In this document: piece after piece, positions 13,830 to 20,740 of the stretch | How positions within the stretch are numbered: position 1 is the stretch's first letter | Layout of the letters: each line of letters starts with the position of its first letter | Virus record (IMG/VR): IMGVR_UViG_3300004807_000039 | Coordinates: 1 to 46,266 of that record | DNA length: 46,266 nt | Direction: 5' to 3' (one strand) | DNA from: a virus | The notes under the pieces: generated by a model | What the model saw: only the letters and a program-made list of their open reading frames with translations | Databases searched by the model: none | Told to the model about the DNA's origin: nothing | Translations under genes and position numbers: made by a program

Positions 13830-14406
13830 TTGGTGCGATAACACATTGTATTTAACTCACAAAGATCCAAAGATGGTGGACAAAGCCATTGAGGGATGGA
13901 AGAACAATAAATTTTTTGCAACACTGCGACCTGAACCTGATTACACAAAAGTCAAAGTAAAGCCTACATTTCCTATGAATGTGGCTACTGGGCAAGCAAA
14001 GCCTGAGTTTGTCGAAGCTGACCAAGCATGGTGGGATTGGCGATTACAGAACTGGGGAACAAAGTGGGAGATTGTCTCCGATGAAAGCTATATGGACATT
14101 CAAGAGAATGAGCATGGCAAATCTATCAGGGCATCATTTTCTACTGCGTGGAGTCCTCCCACTGACTTGTATGAGTATCTGCATGAAGAGGGTTATGAGA
14201 TCAAAGCCCACTACTATGAGGGTGGTTGTGCCTTTTGTGGCACATGGGAAGATGGTATGGAAGACTTCTATAACATTGAGCCACCTGAAGGTATGAAGAC
14301 TAGCGTGTGGGTGCGTGAGAACATTCCTGAAGAACTCGATGCAGAGATGGGTATTGCCGATAGCTATGAATCATTTGAAGACGAAGATGAAGAGGAGCAA
14401 GCCTAA
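13822..14406 (+). CDS. Api92-like ferredoxin-fold protein (DUF1281 type)
   Basis: 194 residues from ATG 13822; an earlier in-frame ATG at 13726 would overlap the preceding gene and lacks a ribosome site, while AAGGAG precedes 13822. It opens MPNWCDNTLYLTHKDPKMVD and later has WWDWRLQNWGTKWEI, the hallmark pair (MPNWCxNxLxV and NWGTKW) of proteins with an Api92-like ferredoxin-like domain. A helical and aromatic region follows (FSTAWSPPTDLYEYL), then an acidic tail. Such proteins occur in phages, plasmids and integrative elements. Their function is not established. Confidence 0.8.
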   Translation: MPNWCDNTLYLTHKDPKMVDKAIEGWKNNKFFATLRPEPDYTKVKVKPTFPMNVATGQAKPEFVEADQAWWDWRLQNWGTKWEIVSDESYMDIQENEHGKSIRASFSTAWSPPTDLYEYLHEEGYEIKAHYYEGGCAFCGTWEDGMEDFYNIEPPEGMKTSVWVRENIPEELDAEMGIADSYESFEDEDEEEQA

Positions 14407-14576
14407 TGACTAAATACAATGTTTATGCAACGGAAAAAGTTTGGTATCAAATTAAAGTAATTGCCAATACAGAAGAAGAAGCAAGACAAATGGTTATGGA
14501 TGGTAATTACTCATCTTATGAAGCTATTGATGGCGAAAATTTTAATATTTTAGAGATTGAAAAGGAAGAAGCATGA
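14406..14576 (+). CDS. Small strand-helix hypothetical protein
   Basis: 56 residues from ATG 14406 in a TAATG overlap, with GAGGAG upstream. It reads MTKYNVYATEKVWYQIKVIA, then a helix TEEEARQMVMDG and a final acidic strand, close in plan to the gene at 12746. This supports duplication of a simple strand-helix module. ATGA overlap with the next gene. Function unknown. Confidence 0.55.
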   Translation: MTKYNVYATEKVWYQIKVIANTEEEARQMVMDGNYSSYEAIDGENFNILEIEKEEA

Positions 14577-14740
14577 ACCAAGCAGACAAAGATGCTCAGA
14601 AGTGGATGGAGATGAATCAGAGAGTGCAATACCGCAACCTTATTAAAGCCAAAGAACTAGGCGATCTTTACTATATCGACCAACATGGCACAGTCATTGT
14701 CCATGATCCGAAAGAAGAGAATGAACCTAAAGAACTGTAA
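14573..14740 (+). CDS. Small hypothetical protein
   Basis: 55 residues from ATG 14573, ATGA-coupled, with AAGGAAG upstream. Mostly a long helix (ADKDAQKWMEMNQRVQYRNL) followed by a short hairpin LYYIDQHGTVIVHD and an acidic end. It overlaps the start of the next gene by 20 bases in another frame. Function unknown. Confidence 0.52.
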   Translation: MNQADKDAQKWMEMNQRVQYRNLIKAKELGDLYYIDQHGTVIVHDPKEENEPKEL

Positions 14741-15002
14741 GGGGAAAGTGCCAGTCTTTGTGGGGGGCGATGCCCCTTACAAACTGGTGGATTTTCCGAC
14801 TAGGGAGCAATTTGACGAAATGTTCAAGCGTAACAATGTTGTTTTACGGGAGAAATACTGGAATGTTTTGAAGAAGCGTTCACAAGGGCATACACTTATA
14901 GAAGTAGGAGGAATGTATACCCTGACTCGTGAAAGGATCAGGCAGATAGAAGCTAAGTTTTTAAAGAAAGTAGCAGTTTCTTTAGAGACTGGGATGCTTT
15001 GA
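14721..15002 (+). CDS. Stand-alone sigma-70 region 4-like DNA-binding protein
   Basis: 93 residues from ATG 14721, with AAGAGAG upstream; an earlier in-frame ATG at 14685 lies deeper in the preceding gene. Residues 58-83 read TLIEVGGMYTLTRERIRQIE then AKFLKKV, nearly the textbook region 4.2 helix-turn-helix of sigma-70 (TLEEVGxxFxVTRERIRQIE). Regions 1-3 are absent. Region 4.2 contacts the -35 element, so this small protein may bind promoters or interact with RNA polymerase as a late regulator. Its last 50 bases overlap the 3' end of the opposing primase gene. Confidence 0.78.
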   Translation: MNLKNCKGKVPVFVGGDAPYKLVDFPTREQFDEMFKRNNVVLREKYWNVLKKRSQGHTLIEVGGMYTLTRERIRQIEAKFLKKVAVSLETGML

Positions 15003-15780
15003 AATTGCCCACTCGCCTATGGTAATCGTTGAAATCCTCCCCGATTGTTGGGGAGATCCAATACGGCTTGCCTGTTTTTTTGGCAGTCATTTCTCCGACA
15101 CTGTTGGGATCGTTATCGGCAATAATGATCCCGTTCCCGATGTTCCGACTTACAAACTCCATGTTGCTTGCACTAAAGCAAATATTGACCGAATACGGCA
15201 GATTCATCTGTTTCATAATATCCCTGACGGACAAGCCAGTGGCATAACCCTCGCAAAATATTGCAGTCCCTTTTGCTCCAATCGTGAAAGTTGCTCCTTT
15301 GCTCGTCTGACCATGCAAGAACTTCTTGTTCCCCTCATGGTCGATGAGTTGGCATCCTATCAAGGTCTTACCACTTCTCATCGGAATGACTAAGATCTCT
15401 TTATTATCTTTGACCCAAACATTGCCATGTTCCATAGGAAATCCCTTTTTGATAAGGTATGGATGAGTTTGCATACTGCACTGGCTAAGAATCCACTCTG
15501 CTTTTTCCCTTGCTTTTTGTGCCAGTTGGTCTCTTTCTTGATTTGACGAGGCTATACGCTTCTTTACATCCGCTGACGAGGGCGATTTTCCTTGCGCAAA
15601 CCAAGTTACAGGCTTTTCCATCGTTGCCCAGTTGATGACCCAACCAACCTCGCCTAAGAACTTGTAGCGACCATTGGAGGATCTTGGGTGGTCTTCCGTT
15701 GGAGTAGCGACCCACTTGTCATAGATAACATTGTTCAGGATCAAGCCATGATCCCTAGCGAAATTGACGAACTCAATCAT
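14953..15780 (-). CDS. Toprim-domain primase
   Basis: 275 residues. A Toprim core lies at about 168-250: AIFCEGYATGLSV (catalytic-type Glu177) and IIIADNDP (Asp222, Asp224). Residues 95-165 resemble the primase-associated region found in phage and plasmid primases. There is no N-terminal zinc finger, so template recognition may rely on the helicase next door. The start is ATGA-coupled to the helicase stop, suggesting a helicase-primase pair for phage DNA synthesis. The 3' end overlaps the opposing sigma-like gene by 50 bases. Confidence 0.85.
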   Translation of the reverse strand: MIEFVNFARDHGLILNNVIYDKWVATPTEDHPRSSNGRYKFLGEVGWVINWATMEKPVTWFAQGKSPSSADVKKRIASSNQERDQLAQKAREKAEWILSQCSMQTHPYLIKKGFPMEHGNVWVKDNKEILVIPMRSGKTLIGCQLIDHEGNKKFLHGQTSKGATFTIGAKGTAIFCEGYATGLSVRDIMKQMNLPYSVNICFSASNMEFVSRNIGNGIIIADNDPNSVGEMTAKKTGKPYWISPTIGEDFNDYHRRVGNFKASQSLKKLLLSLKT

Positions 15781-17264
15781 GCTGCCTTCCTCATTTTATT
15801 TTGTCGTTTTGACCAAGCAATATTGCGGTGCTGCACCCACTTTTGAGTTTCCAGTGACGGCACTCTTCTGACCTCATCTAATCCACGAGGCCATACTCCG
15901 AACTTCTCTCGATACTTGTTACTTGCCCAGTAAGGGTTATAAAGTTTCTCTTGGGCGATATAGAGTAATTCTGAATAGAACTTTTGCTTCACATCCTTTT
16001 CTACTCTGCCGTTAAAGCCAAGCTCTACAAGCTCTCCCTCGACTGCTTCAATTTGCCGTCTTGGTCTGACATAGCCACAAGATGCACAAGAATGACTGCC
16101 TTTAATCCATAGGGCATGGCATTGTGGGCATTGTTGTTCTGCTTTTTCCCCTTCTGTTGGTTCTTTCTTGGTCTTTTCAATCTTCTTATCAAGATCTTTG
16201 ACCCCTTCAGCATAGATTTCTTCCCAGTCTTCCCTAAATCGAATGTAATTGCCTGAGTGATCGAGCCATAAACCGAACTCTTTCCCCTCATAAGATCGCA
16301 TTACACGACCCAGTTGCTGAATATGAGAAGAAAGTGACTTACTAAAAGGGCGAGCTGATACCCCAACCATAACATCAGGCACATCAAACCCACGAGTAAG
16401 GATATCAGTAGCAATAAGCCCATGAATATCTGTATCAGGCTTGGCGAAGTCATCGATTACCTCCTGTTTGTATTCGCCACTGTCCTTGTAGGAGATGCTG
16501 ACGAAGTTATAACCCTTGCGAGCAAACTGCTCTACTAAATCCTGACCATGTGCGACACCAGCACAAAACACAATGGTCTTTCTTGGTCTGCCAAAGACTT
16601 CATGGCACTTCTTAATCCATTCGGCAACAATGTCCCCTGTGATCTGCATACCACGCTTGGTAACTTCTTCAGGACTCCATTCTCCTGCCAGTTTCTTTGC
16701 CCCTTTCATGTCAATTTCTTTGGCAATAAAGACCCGTAGTGGAGCTAACCACTTATCATTGACAAGGGATTCGGTGGTTGATGCACACACCACATTGGAA
16801 TAGATATGACCTAGACCTTTGGTGAACGGAGTGGCGGTAAGCCCAATGACCTTGATCTTGGGATTGGTCTGAATGATCTCGGTGATCTGCTTGCGAGTGA
16901 TATGACATTCATCCACGACCAGTAGGTCAATATCAGGGAAGTTTTGCCGTCTTTCGATGGTTTGTGACGAACAAATTTGGATGCGTTGGGTGGGATCTTT
17001 TTTCCAGTGATCAGCCTGTAAAACCCCATGATCGATTGAATACTTGGTAAGGCGAAGACTGGTCTGATCAATCAAGACTATCCTGTCAAGGATCATGGCA
17101 GCCCTTTTGTAATTGTCTGCCGTAGCCTTCATTAGGTAGATTGCGACTTCTGTCTTACCAAAGCCTGTTGGTGCGTAAAGGAGTTGGCAGCGGTGTCCGT
17201 CTTTGAATCCTTGACGGAGTTTATCCACTACCCCCATCTGATGTTCCCTCAGTACTAAATCCAT
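15777..17264 (-). CDS. Superfamily 2 DEAD/DEAH-type helicase with zinc ribbon
   Basis: 495 residues. Motif I is APTGFGKT (31-38), motif II is DECH (118-121), motif III is TAT (143-145), and motif VI is QLGRVMR (317-323), with a helicase C domain between. A four-cysteine zinc ribbon follows (CPQC near 379 and CASC near 393). The arrangement fits SSL2/UvsW-like SF2 helicases of phages. It likely unwinds DNA during phage replication or recombination with the coupled Toprim primase. The gene starts three bases after the ParB-like gene ends. Confidence 0.88.
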   Translation of the reverse strand: MDLVLREHQMGVVDKLRQGFKDGHRCQLLYAPTGFGKTEVAIYLMKATADNYKRAAMILDRIVLIDQTSLRLTKYSIDHGVLQADHWKKDPTQRIQICSSQTIERRQNFPDIDLLVVDECHITRKQITEIIQTNPKIKVIGLTATPFTKGLGHIYSNVVCASTTESLVNDKWLAPLRVFIAKEIDMKGAKKLAGEWSPEEVTKRGMQITGDIVAEWIKKCHEVFGRPRKTIVFCAGVAHGQDLVEQFARKGYNFVSISYKDSGEYKQEVIDDFAKPDTDIHGLIATDILTRGFDVPDVMVGVSARPFSKSLSSHIQQLGRVMRSYEGKEFGLWLDHSGNYIRFREDWEEIYAEGVKDLDKKIEKTKKEPTEGEKAEQQCPQCHALWIKGSHSCASCGYVRPRRQIEAVEGELVELGFNGRVEKDVKQKFYSELLYIAQEKLYNPYWASNKYREKFGVWPRGLDEVRRVPSLETQKWVQHRNIAWSKRQNKMRKAA

Positions 17265-17267
17265 GAC

Positions 17268-18080
17268 TTACTTCTTCTTGGATAAAGATTTGACCTGACG
17301 GATCAATTCAGCGTTCCTTTGTTGATACATATCTCGGCTATCACGCAGAGCTTTGTTGTCAATTTCAAGGACACGAATCTGTTCACGCAGATTTACCACT
17401 GTGTCGTGGATGTCCTCAACCTCAATCTCGGTAGCGTTCCATCGTTTGGTGGCGATGATGTCTCTTGCTTCTGTGAGTTCTTTGTCTAAGATGATGACAG
17501 TGTCGGTGAGTTCTTGAATCTTTTCTTCAACGGAGGGGGCTGGTTCTTCTTTTGGTTCTTCTTTGACCTCAACCTTTGGTTCTTTCTTACTTAACTTCAT
17601 GGTAGCTTCTTTGCCATGCTTGTTGATGTAAGTAACCTCTTCTTTGGGTGTCTCTTCCAGTGACTTGCGAATACGACCTATGGTCATGCCTGACACACCG
17701 ATGTGCTTGCCAATCTGAGCGTTAGACCATTTACTCCATTCGGAGTCTTTAATCATGTCTAGAACGATTTGGCGGTTATCTTCTGATGTATGGGGTATGC
17801 CATGCTTGTTAGAGCCGTAGGCAAACAGTTTGGCATCTCTGACTGTACCTTCTTTGACATCGCAGTCAATCGATACATTGCCTATTTGCTTGGTAGCGAA
17901 GTAGCGGTGGAATCCTGCTGATAGCCAGTAATCTGAGCCGTCAAAGAACACTGTTATGGGTGGAAACTCAACCTTGTCACGCATGAGATCTGCGTATTCT
18001 TGTACCTTATCTTGGTTAAGTTGTTTGCGTACTTGTGTGCCACCATCAATACGGATGACAGCAAGATTTAATCTTTTCAA
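17268..18080 (-). CDS. ParB/Srx-like protein with helix-turn-helix and coiled coil
   Basis: 270 residues from a TTG start at 18080, with TAGGAG (18093-18088) inside the shared leader ACTGCTAGGAG; no ATG competes nearby. Residues 1-90 match the ParB N-terminal domain (VRKQLNQDKVQEYADLMRDK and LSAGFHRYFATKQIG). Residues 115-140 form a helix-turn-helix (SNAQIGKHIGVSGMTIGRIR). An acidic linker and a coiled coil (about 185-265) end the protein. Likely a DNA-binding replication or regulatory factor, given the adjacent helicase and primase; nuclease activity of such domains is also known. Confidence 0.8.
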   Translation of the reverse strand: MKRLNLAVIRIDGGTQVRKQLNQDKVQEYADLMRDKVEFPPITVFFDGSDYWLSAGFHRYFATKQIGNVSIDCDVKEGTVRDAKLFAYGSNKHGIPHTSEDNRQIVLDMIKDSEWSKWSNAQIGKHIGVSGMTIGRIRKSLEETPKEEVTYINKHGKEATMKLSKKEPKVEVKEEPKEEPAPSVEEKIQELTDTVIILDKELTEARDIIATKRWNATEIEVEDIHDTVVNLREQIRVLEIDNKALRDSRDMYQQRNAELIRQVKSLSKKK

Positions 18081-18087
18081 TTTATTT

Positions 18088-18121
18088 CTCCTAGCAGTTG
18101 GAAATTCCAGTTTATCAAACT
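18088..18121 (-). promoter_or_regulatory. Leader of the ParB-like gene with ACTGCTAGGAG and palindrome
   Basis: Read leftward, the gap before the TTG start holds the exact 11-mer ACTGCTAGGAG (18098-18088), the same leader used by the three ribozyme-linked genes. Next to it is the palindrome TGGAATTTCCA, a possible operator or small RNA hairpin. There is no CTGATGA/GAAA core, so it is not a hammerhead. The shared 11-mer suggests a phage-specific translation-initiation context. Confidence 0.45.
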
Positions 18122-18355
18122 TTAGTTATCAAGCCAAGAACAATCCCACTCTTTTAGTGCAGGGTTTGTCCTAGCTTTCTCTTTTAGCCATTCTTTAATC
18201 ATTGCCCAGCACTCTTCTTCAAGAATCTCAGGCAGCGGAAACTCTAGCCATGTAGTTTCAACCGCTGGGGCAGTTATTTCATATTCATCCTGACCTTCAT
18301 CAAACTTGACTTGTTGACCTTCTGCCCTGATTGGTGCATCCCCAAATCCGTTCAT
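18122..18355 (-). CDS. Small acidic hypothetical protein
   Basis: 77 residues from ATG 18355, coupled to the stop of the upstream small gene by ATGA. Acidic and Trp/Glu-rich (WLEFPLPEILEEECWAMIKE), with a helical C-terminal half. No motif known to me. It precedes the ParB-like gene with a 41-base leader between. Confidence 0.58.
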   Translation of the reverse strand: MNGFGDAPIRAEGQQVKFDEGQDEYEITAPAVETTWLEFPLPEILEEECWAMIKEWLKEKARTNPALKEWDCSWLDN

Positions 18356-18549
18356 AGCTCTTCCTTTAGTGAATTAATAGCGTATTCAGGAATGTTTTTC
18401 CCTTCTTTACGCAAACGAAGAAGTATTTCTATTGCTTCTTCAGCCGTCTTTACTGTCCATTCTTCATCGCACCAAATTTCATACTCATCATTGGTGTTAT
18501 AAAAACAATAAACATCTGACCCATCTGCTCCAAATCTACAAAATGCCAT
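18352..18549 (-). CDS. Small conserved-looking phage protein
   Basis: 65 residues from ATG 18549 (MAFCRFGADGSDVYCFYNTN), which has GGGAG upstream; the in-frame ATG at 18576 has no ribosome site and lies in the structured leader. The first half is a beta hairpin with the MAxCRxxxDxxxSDVYxY pattern seen in small phage proteins. The second half is a helix (AEEAIEILLRLRKEG). Function unknown. It is the first coding sequence downstream of the structured non-coding region. Confidence 0.6.
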   Translation of the reverse strand: MAFCRFGADGSDVYCFYNTNDEYEIWCDEEWTVKTAEEAIEILLRLRKEGKNIPEYAINSLKEEL

Positions 18550-18576
18550 AATTCTGTTCTCCCATAGATAGCCCAA

Positions 18577-18930
18577 GGGTGATAAGCATCACACCTGACC
18601 CATTGTTGATAAAACAACCAGTCCTACACTGAGTTAATGTTCAATCGATGGAAAGTTTGTCTCACCGCTGGCCTTTCCGTCTTGTGTAGTCCCCATTTAA
18701 GGCTACGAGGCATAAACGGGGTGAATCGTCAGCCTATGTTCTCTTCCACGCAACCCATGTAGGTTCTTACTAACGGATGGAGTCCGTCAATAGATAGCCG
18801 ACAACAAAAGATAACGACCCATACCTTACGGCATATGTTGTTTACTTAAATTGTCTAGTGGAGATTGATTCAGCTTCACTATCGGCTAGCAGTTGAGTCT
18901 GTAGGTTACTACGGCTAAAAATATTTTGCA
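18577..18930 (-). ncRNA. Gene-free, multi-hairpin region (candidate structured RNA)
   Basis: No coding frame fits here. Perfect or near-perfect stems follow one another: GTGAT/ATCAC (18579-18592), CTACAC/GTGTAG (18624-18689) enclosing GGAAAG/CTTTCC (18650-18678), a nine-pair stem CCCCATTTA/TAAACGGGG (18691-18721), ACGGA/TCCGT (18773-18787), ACAACA/TGTTGT (18801-18841) and TAGTGGAG/CTTCACTA (18856-18881). The nine-pair stem has a G-U wobble on the minus strand but an A-C mismatch on the plus strand, favouring minus-strand RNA. The last stem favours plus. Strand and boundaries are therefore uncertain. Confidence 0.45.
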
Positions 18931-18935
18931 AGCAC

Positions 18936-18970
18936 AAAAGAAAAGACCCCCAGGATTAGCTGGAGGTCTT
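18936..18970 (-). terminator. Leftward intrinsic terminator or attenuator
   Basis: AAGACC-C-CCAG (18943-18953) and CTGG-A-GGTCTT (18960-18970) form an 11-pair stem around a 6-base loop. The central pair is a U-G wobble only in minus-strand RNA, and minus-strand transcription then meets TTTTCTTTTG, a U-rich tail. Both facts point to termination of leftward transcription. It lies between the promoter-like site at 19.1 kb and the small gene at 18.5 kb, so it could attenuate transcription into the ParB-helicase-primase operon. Confidence 0.7.
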
Positions 18971-18974
18971 GGTG

Positions 18975-19055
18975 TGATCGAGGGCGATCAACGGAGGGCT
19001 TGCCATTATTAGAGCACTCATCAACTGCTAGGCCAATAGGGACTAGAAATGGCAA
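18975..19055. other. Two further hairpins upstream of the terminator
   Basis: TGATCG-AGGG-CGATCA (18975-18990) is a perfect six-pair hairpin. TTGCCATT (19000-19007) pairs with AATGGCAA (19048-19055) around 40 bases that contain CAACTGCTAGG, a copy of the shared leader core but here not in front of a gene. They extend the structured region toward the promoter-like site. Confidence 0.45.
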
Positions 19056-19078
19056 TGTCTATGGGGTAGACAGCACTA

Positions 19079-19117
19079 AGTATAGTATAGATTGACCTAA
19101 AAATGTCAATAGGTTGA
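19079..19117 (-). promoter_or_regulatory. Leftward promoter-like site with inverted repeat
   Basis: Leftward, TTGACA (19109-19104) is a perfect -35 box. TATACT occurs twice downstream with spacers of 14 and 19, and TACTAT with a spacer of 16, so the -10 choice is unclear. The -35 lies in the inverted repeat TTGAC-N8-GTCAA (19092-19109). The 12-mer ATGTCAATAGGT (19103-19114) recurs exactly at 24787-24798 before the other leftward early genes, supporting a shared promoter or operator. Confidence 0.45.
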
Positions 19118-19118
19118 T

Positions 19119-19412
19119 TTATTTTGTATCAATTAGGTGGTTTTCAAACAACCAACCTATTGTTTTGCGGTGAGCTTCCTCCCACATCTCAATCCTTTGG
19201 GATTTTGAGAGTTTCGTGCCTTGGTCGAGTTCCGAGTGGCATGAATAACAGAGGGCAGCGCACCTATAGTCATGTGCCTTAATTCCCCTACCTTTACCGT
19301 CTCGAAGCTGATTGGAATGTGCAGCCACAACTGTGCCGTCAGATCGACCACACGCTTGGCATGGGGATTGCCGTAGTAAATCAAGGAGTTTCCTATTTCT
19401 ATAAATCGTCAT
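19119..19412 (-). CDS. HNH-type nuclease, YbcO-like (DUF1364 type)
   Basis: 97 residues. A zinc-binding and catalytic layout CQAC (18-21), VVAAHSNQLRDGKGRG (His32) and ALCYSCHSELDQG (Cys55, Cys58, His59) matches YbcO-like phage nucleases, where CxxC...AH...GxGxK...CxxCHxxxD is typical. YbcO of E. coli prophage DLP12 is a structurally known relative. It may resolve or trim recombination intermediates; the Erf annealing protein and the exonuclease are encoded upstream in the same direction. It starts overlapping the preceding gene by 14 bases. Confidence 0.75.
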   Translation of the reverse strand: MTIYRNRKLLDLLRQSPCQACGRSDGTVVAAHSNQLRDGKGRGIKAHDYRCAALCYSCHSELDQGTKLSKSQRIEMWEEAHRKTIGWLFENHLIDTK

Positions 19413-19602
19413 CTTCCCTTATGGGATTTTTGGAGATGTTATGGTTCAAAAGCGCAGCGTAAGCGTTGTAATAGGCTTCTTTTTCCTGACGGAGCTGGTT
19501 AATAATGTAATTAAGTCTGTCTATTTCCATCTGCTGGATATGAAGTTGTTTACGCAAATAGTCATCGGCCTCTTCCCGATCATCGGTAGTAAAAGTAGTC
19601 AT
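19399..19602 (-). CDS. Small coiled-coil hypothetical protein
   Basis: 67 residues from ATG 19602, ATGA-coupled to the upstream gene. Almost entirely a coiled coil (ADDYLRKQLHIQQMEIDRLN, then IINQLRQEKEAYYNAY), with acidic ends. Probably an oligomerising small protein. No family known to me. Confidence 0.58.
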   Translation of the reverse strand: MTTFTTDDREEADDYLRKQLHIQQMEIDRLNYIINQLRQEKEAYYNAYAALLNHNISKNPIREDDDL

Positions 19603-20168
19603 TTCTCTTGTGCCTTTCTTAGTATTGCTCTAGCAAAGTCTTTAATATCGCCTTTATAGCTAAACCAAACAGCATCTATTTCCTCATCTGTTAGTGTCTT
19701 TGCTGTTGCCGCCTTGTAGCCTTTCTCAAACCCAATGGATTCCGCAATCCCTAAATCATGCTCTGCTGGATGGGTGTAGAGTGGTACAGATTTAGCATCA
19801 CCACCTTTAAGACGGCACAGTTCATCTGCTTCTTCTTTATAAAGAAATACATCATGCGGGTTTCCTTCCCATACTGCCCACGCTACTGGTTCAGGACTTG
19901 GTAAATCAATCTCAATAGTTTCTAACTTATCTGGGTCTATTTCATAACTTGGTTCAGGGGTGTTGGTAATAGGGTGTGCCATTGAGTTTAAAGATATTCC
20001 ATCTTGTTGCTCTAGCTTGGTTGCTATCAAATATCGCAAGTCGGTATTCTCTTTCTCCAACTCTTCTATTTCAGCTTGTTGCTGGCAAAGCATAATGGCT
20101 ATTTCTTTAAACCATGAACAGTTGCCACCATTTTTTAATAAATTATCAGCTAGTTCATTTGCGTTCAT
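19599..20168 (-). CDS. Phage hypothetical protein with coiled coil and PLYTHP element
   Basis: 189 residues. The N-terminus MNANELADNLLKNGGN and a coiled coil (AIMLCQQQAEIEELEKENTD) are followed by a disordered acidic linker. A VAWAVWEGNPHD...SVPLYTHPAEHD block comes next, then KTLTDEEIDAVWFSYKGD and FARAILRKAQEK. I recall the PVAW...PLYTHP...LTDEEI...FARAIL layout from many phage and prophage proteins of unknown role. The C-terminal AQEK and N-terminal MNANELA are shared with the next gene upstream. Confidence 0.65.
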   Translation of the reverse strand: MNANELADNLLKNGGNCSWFKEIAIMLCQQQAEIEELEKENTDLRYLIATKLEQQDGISLNSMAHPITNTPEPSYEIDPDKLETIEIDLPSPEPVAWAVWEGNPHDVFLYKEEADELCRLKGGDAKSVPLYTHPAEHDLGIAESIGFEKGYKAATAKTLTDEEIDAVWFSYKGDIKDFARAILRKAQEK

Positions 20169-20368
20169 TTCTCTTGTGCCTTTTTATGTTTAGATAAAGC
20201 ATCTACCAAAACAATGCCTATTTCATTGTCCCAAACTGTATTTTGACCATCACTCCAACCTTCTTGAACATAGATAACCTCTTGGTCATAGTTAATATCG
20301 TAAGTTACTTTTGACCTACTAACACGCTTTTGAGTACATAAATCTTCAGCTAGTTCATTTGCGTTCAT
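20165..20368 (-). CDS. Small hypothetical protein sharing ends with its neighbour
   Basis: 67 residues from ATG 20368, coupled by ATGA on both sides. It begins MNANELAEDL and ends KKAQEK, like the 189-residue neighbour, but the middle (RSKVTYDINYDQEVIYVQEG) is different and beta-rich. This looks like a partial duplication or recombination that exchanged the central part. Function unknown. Confidence 0.58.
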   Translation of the reverse strand: MNANELAEDLCTQKRVSRSKVTYDINYDQEVIYVQEGWSDGQNTVWDNEIGIVLVDALSKHKKAQEK

Positions 20369-20541
20369 TTTTTATCCTTTGAAGAAAACTTTTGATGGCT
20401 AATTTTCTTTAAACAATTGGCACACTTCCAGCGTTTGATGCTTTTATGAGCAGTCTGTATGACCTGACCAGTGTCTGCTGGCTGATAGGAAATACATGAC
20501 GAGCAGTATCTGAGCTTACCGACAGATGGAATTTCAAGCAT
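20365..20541 (-). CDS. 58-residue zinc-ribbon protein
   Basis: A short frame from ATG 20541, overlapping the upstream gene by 8 bases and ATGA-coupled downstream. It has RYCSSCISYQPADTG with CxxC and KRWKCANCLKKIS with a second CxxC, about 26 residues apart: a clean four-cysteine zinc ribbon. The C-terminus is basic. Likely binds nucleic acid or protein; similar small zinc ribbons are common in phage replication regions. Confidence 0.62.
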   Translation of the reverse strand: MLEIPSVGKLRYCSSCISYQPADTGQVIQTAHKSIKRWKCANCLKKISHQKFSSKDKK

Positions 20542-20740
20542 CTTTTTTAGATCTCCGTTTAATGGCTGGTAAACCTACAGTCTCCTTTGGTTCTAAGGCT
20601 TCTAGTAGGGCATCGGCATACTCGACAGATGCATTACTAATCATATCAAGGGGTGCAGCTCCACCATACGCCAGTAATCCGTTCATGGCAAACAGTGAAG
20701 CCAGTAACCTTGCGTGTTCTTTATCTTGTTCGTTCATCAA
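20534..20740 (-). CDS. Small hypothetical protein
   Basis: 68 residues from ATG 20740, ATGA-coupled to the upstream gene. A helical N-terminal part (DKEHARLLASLFAMNGLLAY) and an Ala/Glu-rich helix, then a basic tail AIKRRSKKDA. The DKExARxLAxLFAxNGL pattern may be a small conserved phage domain but I know no function. Confidence 0.55.
   Translation of the reverse strand: MMNEQDKEHARLLASLFAMNGLLAYGGAAPLDMISNASVEYADALLEALEPKETVGLPAIKRRSKKDA

Noticed and set aside
18661-18800. tRNA or tmRNA in the structured region
   Set aside because: No cloverleaf, no TTCRA arm of the proper spacing and no CCA-type end could be drawn on either strand.
19000-19055. A fourth hammerhead around the hairpin with CAACTGCTAGG; the minus strand shows TTGATGAG
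   Set aside because: No CTGATGA followed by GAAA and no NUH cut site in the right place on either strand.
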